This document shows positions 45,811-55,430 of a stretch of DNA of 64,000 nt, one piece after another (the first letter of the stretch is position 1; every line of letters starts with the position of its first letter). The notes under the pieces are model-generated. The model made no database searches. It was not told the DNA's origin and saw only the letters and a program-made list of their open reading frames with translations. Where the stretch lies: the NCBI RefSeq assembly GCF_028714975.1, contig NZ_JAQTLH010000010.1:1-64000 (forward strand), in the 5' to 3' direction. Source of the stretch: Sulfurimonas sp. Lineage in GTDB: Bacteria > Campylobacterota > Campylobacteria > Campylobacterales > Sulfurimonadaceae. The position numbers and the translations under genes were made by a program.

Positions 45811-46911
45811 ATGGGTTTAAGCATAGGTCTTGTAGGACTTCCAAACGTAGGTAAATCAACAACTTTCAACGCACTCACAAAAGCACAAAATGCAGAAGCG
45901 GCAAATTACCCGTTTTGTACAATCGAGCCAAACAAAGCAATAGTTCCTGTTCCCGATATAAGATTAACAGAACTTGCTAAGATAGTAAATCCTGAACGAA
46001 TTCAATACTCAACGCTTGATTTTGTGGACATTGCAGGCTTGGTTAAAGGTGCAAGCAAAGGTGAGGGTTTAGGAAATAAATTCTTATCAAATATCCGTGA
46101 AACTGAAGTTATTTTACATATAGTTAGATGTTTTGAAGATGACAACATCGTACATACAGAGGCAAGCATAGATCCGCTTAGAGATGTTGAGATAATTGAG
46201 GGTGAGCTTATTTTGGCCGACATCGAGGTTTTACAAAACAGAGCAGACAGACTTAAAAAACAGGCAAAAACCGACAAAAATGCAGCTGCGCTTTTAGCTT
46301 TGGCAGAAGAACTTTTAGAGTTTTTGGCTGATGGTAATTTAGCTAGAAACTTTCCTAAAGCAGATACTGATGAGTACAAACAGCTCAATCATGAAGTTAG
46401 ACTTTTAACGGGTAAAGAGATTATGTACGGTGCCAATGTCGATGAAGACGGTCTGCTTGAGGATAGCGAGTTTGTTATAAAACTCAAAGAGCATGCTGCT
46501 AAAAATAACTGTGAACTTATAAAACTTTGTGCAAAAATCGAAGAGGAGCTAATCGGTCTTGAAGATGAAGAGGCTGCTGAATTTTTAAGCTCTCTTGGAG
46601 TACAAGAGTCGGGACTAAATCAAATCATACAAAAAGGATTTGACAAACTAGGTCTTATGAGCTATTTTACGGCAGGAGTGAAAGAGGTTCGTGCGTGGAC
46701 TATTCGCAAAAATACGACGGCACCAAAAGCTGCAGCGGTAATTCATAACGACTTTGAGAAAGGTTTTATTCGTGCGGAAGTTATCGCTTATGACGACTAT
46801 ATTGCATGCGGCGGTGAGAATAAAGCAAAAGAAGCAGGAAAAATGAGATTAGAGGGGAAAGAGTATATTGTTGCAGATGGTGATATAATGCACTTTAGAT
46901 TTAATGTTTAA
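45811..46911 (+). CDS. ychF: Redox-regulated ATPase YchF (Obg family)
   Basis: 366 residues. Ribosome-associated nucleotide-binding protein: P-loop GLPNVGKSTTFNALTKA, switch region VDIAGLVKGASKGEGLGNKFL, an ATP-type specificity segment, a helical hairpin, and a C-terminal TGS domain (TIRKNTTAPKAAAVIHNDFEKGFIRAEV). A possible TACAAT -10 box lies at 45782 and AAAAGG precedes the ATG. Confidence 0.96.
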   Translation: MGLSIGLVGLPNVGKSTTFNALTKAQNAEAANYPFCTIEPNKAIVPVPDIRLTELAKIVNPERIQYSTLDFVDIAGLVKGASKGEGLGNKFLSNIRETEVILHIVRCFEDDNIVHTEASIDPLRDVEIIEGELILADIEVLQNRADRLKKQAKTDKNAAALLALAEELLEFLADGNLARNFPKADTDEYKQLNHEVRLLTGKEIMYGANVDEDGLLEDSEFVIKLKEHAAKNNCELIKLCAKIEEELIGLEDEEAAEFLSSLGVQESGLNQIIQKGFDKLGLMSYFTAGVKEVRAWTIRKNTTAPKAAAVIHNDFEKGFIRAEVIAYDDYIACGGENKAKEAGKMRLEGKEYIVADGDIMHFRFNV

Positions 46912-46945
46912 ATAATGTGTAACATCAGTTAAAAAAGGATTTTAT

Positions 46946-47545
46946 ATGAGTTTAAAATACGCAGGTCCAAAACCTATCATATCACATACGGGTATAGAGT
47001 TTGACAATAACAAAGAGGATAAGTATGTTTACATAAATATCGCAACCCAAATTTTAAAATCCATTAACCATGAGTATGTAAATAATGAAGTTTATAGTTA
47101 CAATATAAAAACATCCAGATTTTCTGGTGATGATCTGCTTCAAGAGTTAAAAAACATCTGTCCAAACATTGATGAAGTAATGAAACTTCAAAATCATAAT
47201 GTCGAAGATGAGATAAATCATAACATTAAAAGAGTGCATGAAAATATGGTTCTTAGCGAAGCTGATAAGATTATCTTAGAGAATAATATAAAACTTATGC
47301 ACGACTATATGATTCAAAGATCCATAAACAAAAAAGTTTACTACTGCGTAATAGACAGACTATCGGATATGGTGCATAAAACAAAGATTAGTTATATCAT
47401 AGTTCCGATGTTTCAAACTTTTCTTCATACTCTTCATTCGTTGCAGGGAAGTTTGAGAGAAAGAAAACAACCGATCGAGAGTGATATAGAGATATACAAA
47501 GAAAATGGTCAGCTTTTTATAAAATTAAAAATTAAACATCTTTAA
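46946..47545 (+). CDS. Conserved hypothetical protein
   Basis: 199 residues, no family recognised. It opens LKYAGPKPIISHTGIEFDNNKEDKYVY, a phrase that looks conserved, and is helical in the middle (ENNIKLMHDYMIQRSINKKVYY). A C-terminal strand pair (IEIYKENGQLFIKLKIKHL) follows. No signal peptide or membrane segment. It lies 34 bases after ychF behind AAAAAAGGA, so it may be co-transcribed with it. Confidence 0.75.
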   Translation: MSLKYAGPKPIISHTGIEFDNNKEDKYVYINIATQILKSINHEYVNNEVYSYNIKTSRFSGDDLLQELKNICPNIDEVMKLQNHNVEDEINHNIKRVHENMVLSEADKIILENNIKLMHDYMIQRSINKKVYYCVIDRLSDMVHKTKISYIIVPMFQTFLHTLHSLQGSLRERKQPIESDIEIYKENGQLFIKLKIKHL

Positions 47546-47570
47546 AAATTAATAGAGTTCTTACAAAACT

Positions 47571-48854
47571 CTATTTTATAACTACTCTATTACGACCGCT
47601 ATTTTTTGCTTCGTAAAGGGCATCGTCTACTCTTTTAAAAGTTTTTTTGGTATCTTCCCCGATGATATACTTTGTAAGACCAAAAGAGGCGGTGATGCTT
47701 ATAGTATCGTTTATTTTAATTTTTTGCACACTCTCTCTTACTTTTTCCATAATCATCTTTGCTTCATCTAAAGTTACATTTTTAAGCATTATTACAAACT
47801 CTTCGCCGCCCCATCTAGCTACTAAATCATCTTCTCTTAATGAGTTTTTCAGGCTGTTTGCAACAGATACTAAAGCCTCGTCTCCGACTTGATGACCGTA
47901 TGTATCGTTAATAGATTTAAAGTAATCGACGTCGGCAATTACTAAAATAAAATCAGTATCCGCTTTTCTTTGATGCTTTACGATAAAATTTATAACTTCG
48001 TCAAAACGGGCGCGATTGTAAAGTTTTGTGAGTGGATCTGTAATGTAGAGCTGGGCAAGAAGTTTCTCATTTGTTATATCATGATAAACGGCACTAAACT
48101 CGGATAGCTCACCGTTTTCATCCATGATAGGCGTCACCCTTGTTTGAACCCATTTTTCTACTCCGCTAGAAGTTTTATTTTTTAACTCACCACTCCAAGA
48201 TTTTTTATTTTTTACACTCCACCACAGCTCTTTATAGGTAGCTTCGGGAATATCCGGCGACTTAAATATTGATATATTTTTTCCCAAAAGAAAATCTTTT
48301 TCAAATTCGAAAAACTGGCAAAAAAGTGTGCTTACATCTATTATTATTCCGTCGAACGATGTTTTTACCATCATAATATTTTTATCGATTATCTCTTTTT
48401 CGGCTTCTAATTTATCATTAAGTCTGCTTACTTTTACTATCTCTTTTTTAATCAAAAGTTTTGCCTCAAAGAGTTCGCTTATATCGTATATTGAGACCAT
48501 TACTTTGTTCTCATGAAGTATATACGGAGAAATTGTAACTTGCTGCTGCATAAGTTTTAGCGACGAAGTAGTAACTTTGTTTCTATTCATAGAAATAAAT
48601 TTAGTACTGCTGTTTGTGTCGTAAAAAGTCGGGGTACCGATTACTAATGCGGTTCTTATTTTTCTGTAGAAAACTTTATAGTTTATTTCAGGATAAAATT
48701 CCTTCAAACTTTTGCCGATTATCTCCCCTTTTGGGATTTGAGTGTTTATTGATAGCCATCTATTCCAGTAGCTAACTATAAACTTATCGTCAATTATCAT
48801 ATGACCGTTTTCAAGTGAATCTAGCAATATATCAGGATATTTTAACGCTATCAT
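47571..48854 (-). CDS. PAS-GGDEF diguanylate cyclase
   Basis: 427 residues without membrane helices. An N-terminal PAS (DSLENGHMIIDDKFIVSYWNRW), a coiled coil, a second PAS with PAC (FDGIIIDVSTLFCQFFEFEKDFLLGKNI and WVQTRVTPIMDENGEL), and an intact cyclase domain: DPLTKLYNRARFDE, DVDYFKSINDTYGHQVGDEAL, and ARWGGEEFVIML. An RxxD inhibition site (REDD) sits five residues before GGEEF, so product inhibition is expected. It overlaps the CheC-like gene by four bases. Confidence 0.9.
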   Translation of the reverse strand: MIALKYPDILLDSLENGHMIIDDKFIVSYWNRWLSINTQIPKGEIIGKSLKEFYPEINYKVFYRKIRTALVIGTPTFYDTNSSTKFISMNRNKVTTSSLKLMQQQVTISPYILHENKVMVSIYDISELFEAKLLIKKEIVKVSRLNDKLEAEKEIIDKNIMMVKTSFDGIIIDVSTLFCQFFEFEKDFLLGKNISIFKSPDIPEATYKELWWSVKNKKSWSGELKNKTSSGVEKWVQTRVTPIMDENGELSEFSAVYHDITNEKLLAQLYITDPLTKLYNRARFDEVINFIVKHQRKADTDFILVIADVDYFKSINDTYGHQVGDEALVSVANSLKNSLREDDLVARWGGEEFVIMLKNVTLDEAKMIMEKVRESVQKIKINDTISITASFGLTKYIIGEDTKKTFKRVDDALYEAKNSGRNRVVIK

Positions 48855-49465
48855 CCGTAAATCTCTTCTATTCTTTTATCTATCAATACCCTTAAACTCT
48901 CTATTGCTTCATCTTTTGTGAGTATATAAATATTGCCGTTTATTTTTTGATCTTTAAAATCCAAAATCGTACTGATTATAATGATTTTAGAGTAGTCGGA
49001 AACATCCTCGCAATGAACGATAGAGTTTGCATCTATAAATTGTGATGACGGTACAAAAAACTGTACCTGAGTGTTTAGTTCCTGCGTCAATCTGCTGACA
49101 ATAGTCGATGTCAATATATTTGTAAGTTCTATGACCGCATCGTTTATATCATCTCTTGAAGGGGTCGTTACATTATAGAGGTGTCTGCCCAAGTTTTTTG
49201 CGGAATCTTCGCTTATAATAAACATACACTCTCCGCCGAACCTACCCGTAAAGAGCTGCTTTGTAGCGTAGTACATTGATTTTAGATCTATAGTCGATTC
49301 AATTTTTTGAGCCAACTCATTACTATTGCATATATCAATCTTAGGTATATGCATAGTTCCAAACGCATCCAAAAGGTTTGCCAAACTTGCCGTAGCTGCA
49401 CCCATAGATATATTTATAAACTCTTTTAGTGTATCAATCTGATCTTCATTAAATTCTAAATTCAA
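48851..49465 (-). CDS. CheC/CheX-type chemotaxis phosphatase-like protein
   Basis: 204 residues. Two E-x-x-N motifs typical of CheC are visible: LKEFINISMGAATASLANLL near residue 15 and AVIELTNILTSTIVSRL near 112, each on a helix. Such proteins dephosphorylate receiver domains. The neighbouring receiver gene is the obvious substrate. The spacing is 12 bases from the receiver gene, and it overlaps the diguanylate cyclase gene. Confidence 0.82.
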   Translation of the reverse strand: MNLEFNEDQIDTLKEFINISMGAATASLANLLDAFGTMHIPKIDICNSNELAQKIESTIDLKSMYYATKQLFTGRFGGECMFIISEDSAKNLGRHLYNVTTPSRDDINDAVIELTNILTSTIVSRLTQELNTQVQFFVPSSQFIDANSIVHCEDVSDYSKIIIISTILDFKDQKINGNIYILTKDEAIESLRVLIDKRIEEIYG

Positions 49466-49477
49466 TATTTTTGCCTT

Positions 49478-49840
49478 TTATAACGATAAATCTTGTTCGA
49501 AAATTTGTACCATATTTTCATCATTGATAGGCTTTGGATACATATTTTTTGCTCCGGCAGCTAAAACTCTTAGTTTTGCCTCATTTTGAATATCCGCACT
49601 TATGATTATGACCTGAGCATTTTTATCTACTTCCATTATCCGTTTTAGCGCTTCATATCCATCCATTACAGGCATCGTTAAATCTAAAAAAACGGCATCG
49701 GGACGCTCTTGTCTAAAAAGCTCTAATGCCTCAAGCCCGTTTACTGCTTGAAATATCTCAGCATCCGGTTTGATGACCTCAAGACTTTTTATAACACTCA
49801 TACGACCTATTTTTGAGTCATCAACCACTAAAATTTTCAA
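49478..49840 (-). CDS. Single-domain CheY-like response regulator
   Basis: 120 residues, receiver only. Acidic pocket in ILVVDDSKIGRMS, phospho-acceptor Asp in AVFLDLTMPVMDGYEA, the switch Ser in IIISADIQ, and the conserved Lys in YPKPIN. No output domain, so it works by protein contact, presumably with the CheC-like protein and the cyclase in the same operon. Confidence 0.92.
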   Translation of the reverse strand: MKILVVDDSKIGRMSVIKSLEVIKPDAEIFQAVNGLEALELFRQERPDAVFLDLTMPVMDGYEALKRIMEVDKNAQVIIISADIQNEAKLRVLAAGAKNMYPKPINDENMVQIFEQDLSL

Positions 49841-49912
49841 CTGACACCCCTCTTTATCTTATAAGTTATTTTAATATATTTTTTATTAAGCAGTTCTTTG
49901 AACAGTATACTA

Positions 49913-52570
49913 TTAAGGCATTATATTTGCAACTCTTTTTTTCCACTTATAAAACTCATGACTACTAAAAAGTATAATCGGAAACGGTAATAATATCCAA
50001 AGGTCGCTTAGCGGTATATCAGCCGTATGAAAAATTTTTTGAACAGGCTCATATCCAAGCAGCATCCAAACCCAAAAAAACTCTAATGCCATTGCTCCAA
50101 TAAGCAGTTTATTGCCGTCCCACCTGATGCTCCATGCCGAAAATTCCCAACTACGCATGGTCCAAGCATTAACTAACTGACAACTGATAGCGCCTAAAAG
50201 TGTCATAGTCATAGCCTGAGAGTGTAAAACAGGGTCTATATTAACAGTGCCGTATTCCCATCCATGAACCAATAAAAAACTTATAAAAGCTACCATCGCA
50301 GCCGTTGCTTCAATAAGACCTATAAAAAAGTAACCGCGCTTAAATACTTCCCAGTCTAATATTTTCTCATTTACTCCGACGGGAGGTCGATTCATAATAT
50401 TTTTTTCCGGTTTTTCGCTTCCGAGTGCCAATCCCGGTAACATATCGGAACCTAAGTCAATGGAGAGTATCTGAATAACTGAAAGAGGCAATGGGATTTT
50501 AAAGAAAAAATGAAGTATATACGGCACTATCTCCGGTACATTTGAAGATAGAATATATGTAACAAACTTTTTAATATTAAAATAGACCGTCCTACCCTCT
50601 TCTATCGCAGAGACAATCGATTTAAAATTATCATCAAGCAAAATCATATCGGCAGCTTCTTTTGCTACAGCCGTACCCGTCAAACCCATGGCAATTCCGA
50701 TATCGGCACGCTTTAGTGCGGGAGCATCATTTACGCCGTCACCTGTCATTGCGACAATCTCGCCGCAGTTTTGAAGAGCAGTAGCAATTTTTAACTTTTG
50801 ACTGCTTGCCATTCGAGCAAATAGTATTGTCTCATTTTTAAGACGATTCTCCAACTCTTTATCACTTAAGAGTTCAACCTCTTCTCCCGTTAAAACCCCG
50901 TCATAATCTAAACCGATTCTTCTAGCTATAGCCTGTGCAGTTTTATGATTATCTCCGGTAATCATCATAGTACGAATACCGGCTCTCCTGCACTGTTCTA
51001 TAGCCTCTTTAACTTCCGGTCTCGGTAAATCCATAATGGCCACAAGACCTAAAAGCGTTAATCCCTCTTCTTTAATATCTAAATTTTTTCCGATAGCCAA
51101 AACGCGGTAAGCTTCATTTTCAAAAGCTTCGGCACTGCTTTGCATTCGTTTTTTAGCCTCTTCGTCAAAAGGCAGTACATCTCCTTTGCTATCTATATAG
51201 GTAGAAGATTTATCAAATATTACCTCTGCCGCTCCTTTGGCATAAAGTATCTTTTCATCGCCTTTCTCATAAATAGACGACATCATTTTTCTATCGCCGG
51301 TAAAAGGAATTTCATCTATTTTTTTGTAAGAATCGGTATCTATAAGACGTCTATTTGATGCACTGACAATGGCAAGTTCCGTCGGGTCTCCAAAAAGTTT
51401 TTCATCTTCAATAGTCGCACGACAATTAAGTACCCCTGCAAGAAGAAGTTCATCAAGACGCTCTTTGCTAAACTCTACATCGCTGATATCCCCTTCTTTA
51501 TTTAGAGTTATATTTTCACCGCCTGCTAATGTAATCTCTTTTAGCGTCATCTCGTTACGAGTAAGTGTTCCCGTCTTATCCGTGCATATAACCGTCACAC
51601 TTCCTAAAGTTTGTACCGAATCAAGATTTTTAATAAGCGCATTACGCTGTGCCATACGCTGACTGGCAAGTGAGAGCGAGAGTGTTATAGTAGGTAAAAG
51701 TCCCTCAGGAACATTTGCTACTATTAGAGAAAGAGCAAAAATAGCAGCCGTCAAAAGAGTTTGATCTGAAAATATACCCAGTATAAAAAATATGACACCC
51801 ATTGCCAAAGCAATTACGGTAAGGATATGAACAATACGAGTTACCTCTTTTTGCATCGGGGTAAGAGTTTTTTCTATATTTCTAGTTAAAGTTGCGATTT
51901 TTCCAAATTCTGTCGTGTAAGCAGTAGCAATAACTACTGCTACTGCGCTTCCTGAGATGACAGAGGTTCCTGCATAAACAATATTTTTAGCATCCAATTT
52001 TCTAGTTATGCTATTATCGCACTCCGATTCGCGCCTAGATGGTATTGACTCTCCGTTTAAGGCTGATGTATTTATATAAAGAGCGTTGTTTTGGATTAAA
52101 ACGGCATCGGCAGCAATTTTATCTCCCTCTTCAAGGATAATAATATCTCCTAAAACCAACTCTTTGGCATCGATTGTCTCTACATTGGAGTCACGCAAAA
52201 CCTTAACCATTGTAGGCATTAATCGCAGAAGTGCTTCCATGGCTTTGTCAGCTTTATACTCCTGCCAAAAAGCAAAAGTAGCATTTATAAAAACAGCTAC
52301 AATAATTGCATAAGCCAAGATATCATAACTTTCATTTGGCATATAGACATCAGCTATAAAAGCCAAAAAAGCCGCTACTTCAAGCAGAATTGCAAAAAAT
52401 TGTATGTACTGCTTTAAATACTCTTTTATATAATTTTTCTTGTTAGTATCTCGAATCTCGTTTAAACCGAATTTTGCAAGTCTGGCATTAGCTTCTTTAG
52501 TGCTTAATCCATTTTCGCCGGTACTGAACTTTTCAAAAAGCTGCGATTTGCTTAGCTTAAATGTCTGCAT
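49913..52570 (-). CDS. Cation-translocating P-type ATPase (P2 type)
   Basis: About 885 residues. Order: N-terminal cation-ATPase domain (LSTKEANARLAKFGLNEI), helices 1-2, actuator (TSALNGESIPSRRE), helix 4 with ALSLIVANVPEGLLPTITLS, the phosphorylation site ICTDKTGTLTRNE, nucleotide domain (KGAAEVIF), hinge MTGDGVNDAPALKRADIGIAMG, and six C-terminal helices. The NVPEGLLPT motif resembles animal Na/K-ATPases (IIC) more than SERCA pumps. The ion is unknown. The ATG at 52570 is preferred over the track start (TTG at 52576) because of AGGA spacing. Confidence 0.9.
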   Translation of the reverse strand: MQTFKLSKSQLFEKFSTGENGLSTKEANARLAKFGLNEIRDTNKKNYIKEYLKQYIQFFAILLEVAAFLAFIADVYMPNESYDILAYAIIVAVFINATFAFWQEYKADKAMEALLRLMPTMVKVLRDSNVETIDAKELVLGDIIILEEGDKIAADAVLIQNNALYINTSALNGESIPSRRESECDNSITRKLDAKNIVYAGTSVISGSAVAVVIATAYTTEFGKIATLTRNIEKTLTPMQKEVTRIVHILTVIALAMGVIFFILGIFSDQTLLTAAIFALSLIVANVPEGLLPTITLSLSLASQRMAQRNALIKNLDSVQTLGSVTVICTDKTGTLTRNEMTLKEITLAGGENITLNKEGDISDVEFSKERLDELLLAGVLNCRATIEDEKLFGDPTELAIVSASNRRLIDTDSYKKIDEIPFTGDRKMMSSIYEKGDEKILYAKGAAEVIFDKSSTYIDSKGDVLPFDEEAKKRMQSSAEAFENEAYRVLAIGKNLDIKEEGLTLLGLVAIMDLPRPEVKEAIEQCRRAGIRTMMITGDNHKTAQAIARRIGLDYDGVLTGEEVELLSDKELENRLKNETILFARMASSQKLKIATALQNCGEIVAMTGDGVNDAPALKRADIGIAMGLTGTAVAKEAADMILLDDNFKSIVSAIEEGRTVYFNIKKFVTYILSSNVPEIVPYILHFFFKIPLPLSVIQILSIDLGSDMLPGLALGSEKPEKNIMNRPPVGVNEKILDWEVFKRGYFFIGLIEATAAMVAFISFLLVHGWEYGTVNIDPVLHSQAMTMTLLGAISCQLVNAWTMRSWEFSAWSIRWDGNKLLIGAMALEFFWVWMLLGYEPVQKIFHTADIPLSDLWILLPFPIILFSSHEFYKWKKRVANIMP

Positions 52571-52620
52571 TACCAATCCTAATTTGTAAAGAATTTAAAC
52601 TTGTACATACTTAAAAAAAT

Positions 52621-53439
52621 TTAACTGATTTTTGCTATTGTTTGTCCGTATTTAACATTTTCGCCGCTTTTTACATCAAGTTCAAGCATATTTTTTTCGG
52701 CTAATATAACTATGGTTGAACCCATCTCGAAACAGCCGAAATCATCACCTTTATTAAGGTAAAGATTGTCATAGCTATAAGCACTGCTTTGGAGTATATC
52801 GGCATTCGTCTTTATTTTCGGTTCAAATGCAACCTGCATTACGCCGACATTTAAAGCACTTACAAGCACCATGTAAAATCTCTTTTTAGATGCAGTCTCA
52901 CATAACAAAACAACTCTCTCATTCTCGATAAAAAGATTTAATCTTTTTTTGAGCGACGGCATATTTACGGGATAAAATCTACCGGGGATATGAACAGCCT
53001 TTAACACTTTTAAGTTTGTAGGGATATGGTAACGGTGATAATCTTTCGGAGATAGATAAAAGTTTATAAATGTACCGTTATTTACTATCTCTTTTTCCTC
53101 TTTTGTAAAATGCTCACCCAGCAAATCGTAACTTCTATATCTCATTCCTTTGATTTGAAGCGAAACCTCATTGTTTAAAGCTCCGCATTCGGAGATCAAA
53201 GAGTCGCAAGGTGATATAAAATCATTTGCATCAAGCGAATAAACTCTATCCTCTCTTAACTTTCTGGTAAAAAGCGCATTTAAACTGTGATATGTCTGAG
53301 GAGTATGAAACTCTTGCATATCTAAACCCATAATATTTACATAAGAGCTGTTTATAAAATCTTGAATCGGTTTAGGAAACTCTTTGTTTGCAAATTTTCC
53401 AAAAATTTGTGAAATTGCCGAAGTTATATGTCTACTCAT
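52621..53439 (-). CDS. psd: Phosphatidylserine decarboxylase
   Basis: 272 residues. Makes phosphatidylethanolamine. The proenzyme is expected to self-cleave at the serine in CFEMGSTIVILAEK (LGST in most homologues, here MGST), leaving a pyruvoyl group. FYLSPKDYHRYHIP carries the conserved histidines, and SLNALFTRKLRE is a typical N-terminal motif. It overlaps truD by eight bases and is last in a thiL-truD-psd unit. Confidence 0.95.
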   Translation of the reverse strand: MSRHITSAISQIFGKFANKEFPKPIQDFINSSYVNIMGLDMQEFHTPQTYHSLNALFTRKLREDRVYSLDANDFISPCDSLISECGALNNEVSLQIKGMRYRSYDLLGEHFTKEEKEIVNNGTFINFYLSPKDYHRYHIPTNLKVLKAVHIPGRFYPVNMPSLKKRLNLFIENERVVLLCETASKKRFYMVLVSALNVGVMQVAFEPKIKTNADILQSSAYSYDNLYLNKGDDFGCFEMGSTIVILAEKNMLELDVKSGENVKYGQTIAKIS

Positions 53440-54508
53440 TTATTTTCCTTTTCGCTAATTCTTCTATTAAAACTGTTGCATAAGAGCCTTTTGGAAGGTA
53501 AAAATTCAGTTCGTACTGCGCCTCTTCGCTTCTGTATCTTCCGTCTATATCTTTTGGAAAAACCCAAGCGTATCTTCTTGAGCCGTCTTCATCTATGGTA
53601 TCATCAAAATCTTTCTCAATCTCTCTTGCGATGCCTGAAGCCAATCTTGTTTTTTTGCCGCATAAAAGCCCCGTAACAGAGATATCTCTTTCGTTAAATC
53701 TGACAAAATCATTCTCTTCCCCACAAAATTCAAAGAGTCTTCCGTGCGGATAGTGCTCCATAATATCGCCACTGATTAACTTAAATGGATGTTTTTGCGC
53801 TTTCATCTTTAGAAGTTCGTCTTTTGGCATATTTAAAAGCGGTTCGAGCTCTTTTACCTCGAAGTTTTGAATAAGAGTGTTTATCTCTAATCTTCTGCTT
53901 AACCATAAGTTGAAAAGATGACTCTGATATGCGCTGATTAGAAGTTGTTTTACTTTTGGGTTACGCTCTTTTTTTTCGCCTTTAGCTATTTTTTCTCCGT
54001 CAATATGGTTGTTGCCATCGGTTCCGAATCTTTGATAACCAAAGTAGTTGGGCATCCCGTAAGCAGCTATATTTTTCAACGCCTCATCTATCTTTCTGCC
54101 GGCGGTCGGGTTTACTTTTTTTAGTTTTATGTAAAACTTATTACCGCTTAAATGCCCTATTCTAATCTTATTGTTATGATAAGTTTTCGATAAAATTTTA
54201 ACATCTTCATGTTCAAACTCATCCATTTTTGCTTCATACTTTTTGTGAAGTGATATATACTGTTTCGTCATAGCATGCTTGTCTTTTAAGCCTGCGTAAC
54301 CTATCTCTTTGTTTTTTATACCCAAATATTTGGCAATCATCGAAACAAGTTCAAGAGTAGAGATTCCTTTTTTTCTAATACACAAAACAAGGTGTTCACC
54401 CTCGCCGCAAAACTCATAAAGAGGTACCTCTTCGACTACGAAATCTCTTGGAGTCTGTTTAAAATGAAAATCTATACTTGAGTGAGAGAGCGAATAAAAT
54501 CTATCCAT
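53432..54508 (-). CDS. truD: tRNA pseudouridine(13) synthase TruD
   Basis: 358 residues. Catalytic aspartate in IGYAGLKDKHAMTKQYISL, FKQTPRDFVVEEVPLYEF at the N-terminus, and PNYFGYQRFGTDGNN, all typical of TruD. It modifies U13 of tRNA-Glu in bacteria. The gene lies between thiL (15 bases upstream) and psd. Confidence 0.96.
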   Translation of the reverse strand: MDRFYSLSHSSIDFHFKQTPRDFVVEEVPLYEFCGEGEHLVLCIRKKGISTLELVSMIAKYLGIKNKEIGYAGLKDKHAMTKQYISLHKKYEAKMDEFEHEDVKILSKTYHNNKIRIGHLSGNKFYIKLKKVNPTAGRKIDEALKNIAAYGMPNYFGYQRFGTDGNNHIDGEKIAKGEKKERNPKVKQLLISAYQSHLFNLWLSRRLEINTLIQNFEVKELEPLLNMPKDELLKMKAQKHPFKLISGDIMEHYPHGRLFEFCGEENDFVRFNERDISVTGLLCGKKTRLASGIAREIEKDFDDTIDEDGSRRYAWVFPKDIDGRYRSEEAQYELNFYLPKGSYATVLIEELAKRKINE

Positions 54509-54523
54509 GTGAATCCTGTTTGT

Positions 54524-55342
54524 TTAAAAGTGGTGTGCTTTGCACATATTTTTGTAATTTTTTCTTACGCATTCTCCGATAATATTTATCGGTGTTCTGC
54601 TTAATTTAGCTCGTTGTAAAAGAGCTTTTTTGTATCTTTTGTCAAAACCAAAGAGCATTTCATACTCTTCGCCGCTGCAGCCGATACTCTTTGGAATCTT
54701 TTTGTAAAATTTAAAGCCGACTCTATTTATAGATGAGAGTTTACCCAAATCGCTAAAAAGACCGTCGGATATATCCATACCACAACTTAAAAAACGAGCG
54801 CTATTTGAGATAAATTTATCTCTTAACTTTATGTCTACAAACTTGGATTTTTTATGAATCTTGCCCAAGTTCATCAACTTTTTTAGATCTTTGGCACTTC
54901 TTCCAAGCTCTCCGCTGTAAGCAATCAAATGCCCTTTTTTTAAACCTTTTCTTCTTAGAGGTTTAGTCGTTTTTGAGATAATCGTTACGGTAATGTCAAG
55001 CTTTACATTGGCAATGGTATCCCCGCCGATTATCTCAACACCGTATGTTGAAGCACTATCTTTAAATCCGTTTGCCAGTTCTCTTGCCTGAGATTTTGTA
55101 ATACTACTTGGCATAGCAACACTTAAAAGCGCGTATCTGGGTTTGGCGTTCATAGCAACCGCATCCGAGATATTTACCGCCATCGCTTTTGCTGCTATTT
55201 GATAATAACTCATCCACGCAGTTTTAAAATGAATATCCTCAAAAAATGCATCTTTTGAATAGACTGTGTCGTTTATCAATGCGCCGTCATCACCGATATG
55301 GCTATTTTTAAACTGCGATATAAAATAATTTTCTAAATTCAA
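54524..55342 (-). CDS. thiL: Thiamine-monophosphate kinase
   Basis: 272 residues, somewhat shorter than the 320-residue E. coli form. IGDDGALINDTVYSKDAFFEDIHF and IIGGDTIANVKLDITVTIISK are the metal/ATP segments, and CGMDISDGLFSDLGKL the conserved C-terminal motif. It makes thiamine pyrophosphate. First gene of a unit with truD and psd. Confidence 0.93.
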   Translation of the reverse strand: MNLENYFISQFKNSHIGDDGALINDTVYSKDAFFEDIHFKTAWMSYYQIAAKAMAVNISDAVAMNAKPRYALLSVAMPSSITKSQARELANGFKDSASTYGVEIIGGDTIANVKLDITVTIISKTTKPLRRKGLKKGHLIAYSGELGRSAKDLKKLMNLGKIHKKSKFVDIKLRDKFISNSARFLSCGMDISDGLFSDLGKLSSINRVGFKFYKKIPKSIGCSGEEYEMLFGFDKRYKKALLQRAKLSRTPINIIGECVRKNYKNMCKAHHF

Positions 55343-55430
55343 ATAAACTTCTTATAATGCCTTAAGTTATAATTAAAGCTAATATATATAAAATAGATGG
55401 TTATTATATCATCTATATAGGAAACTTTTG

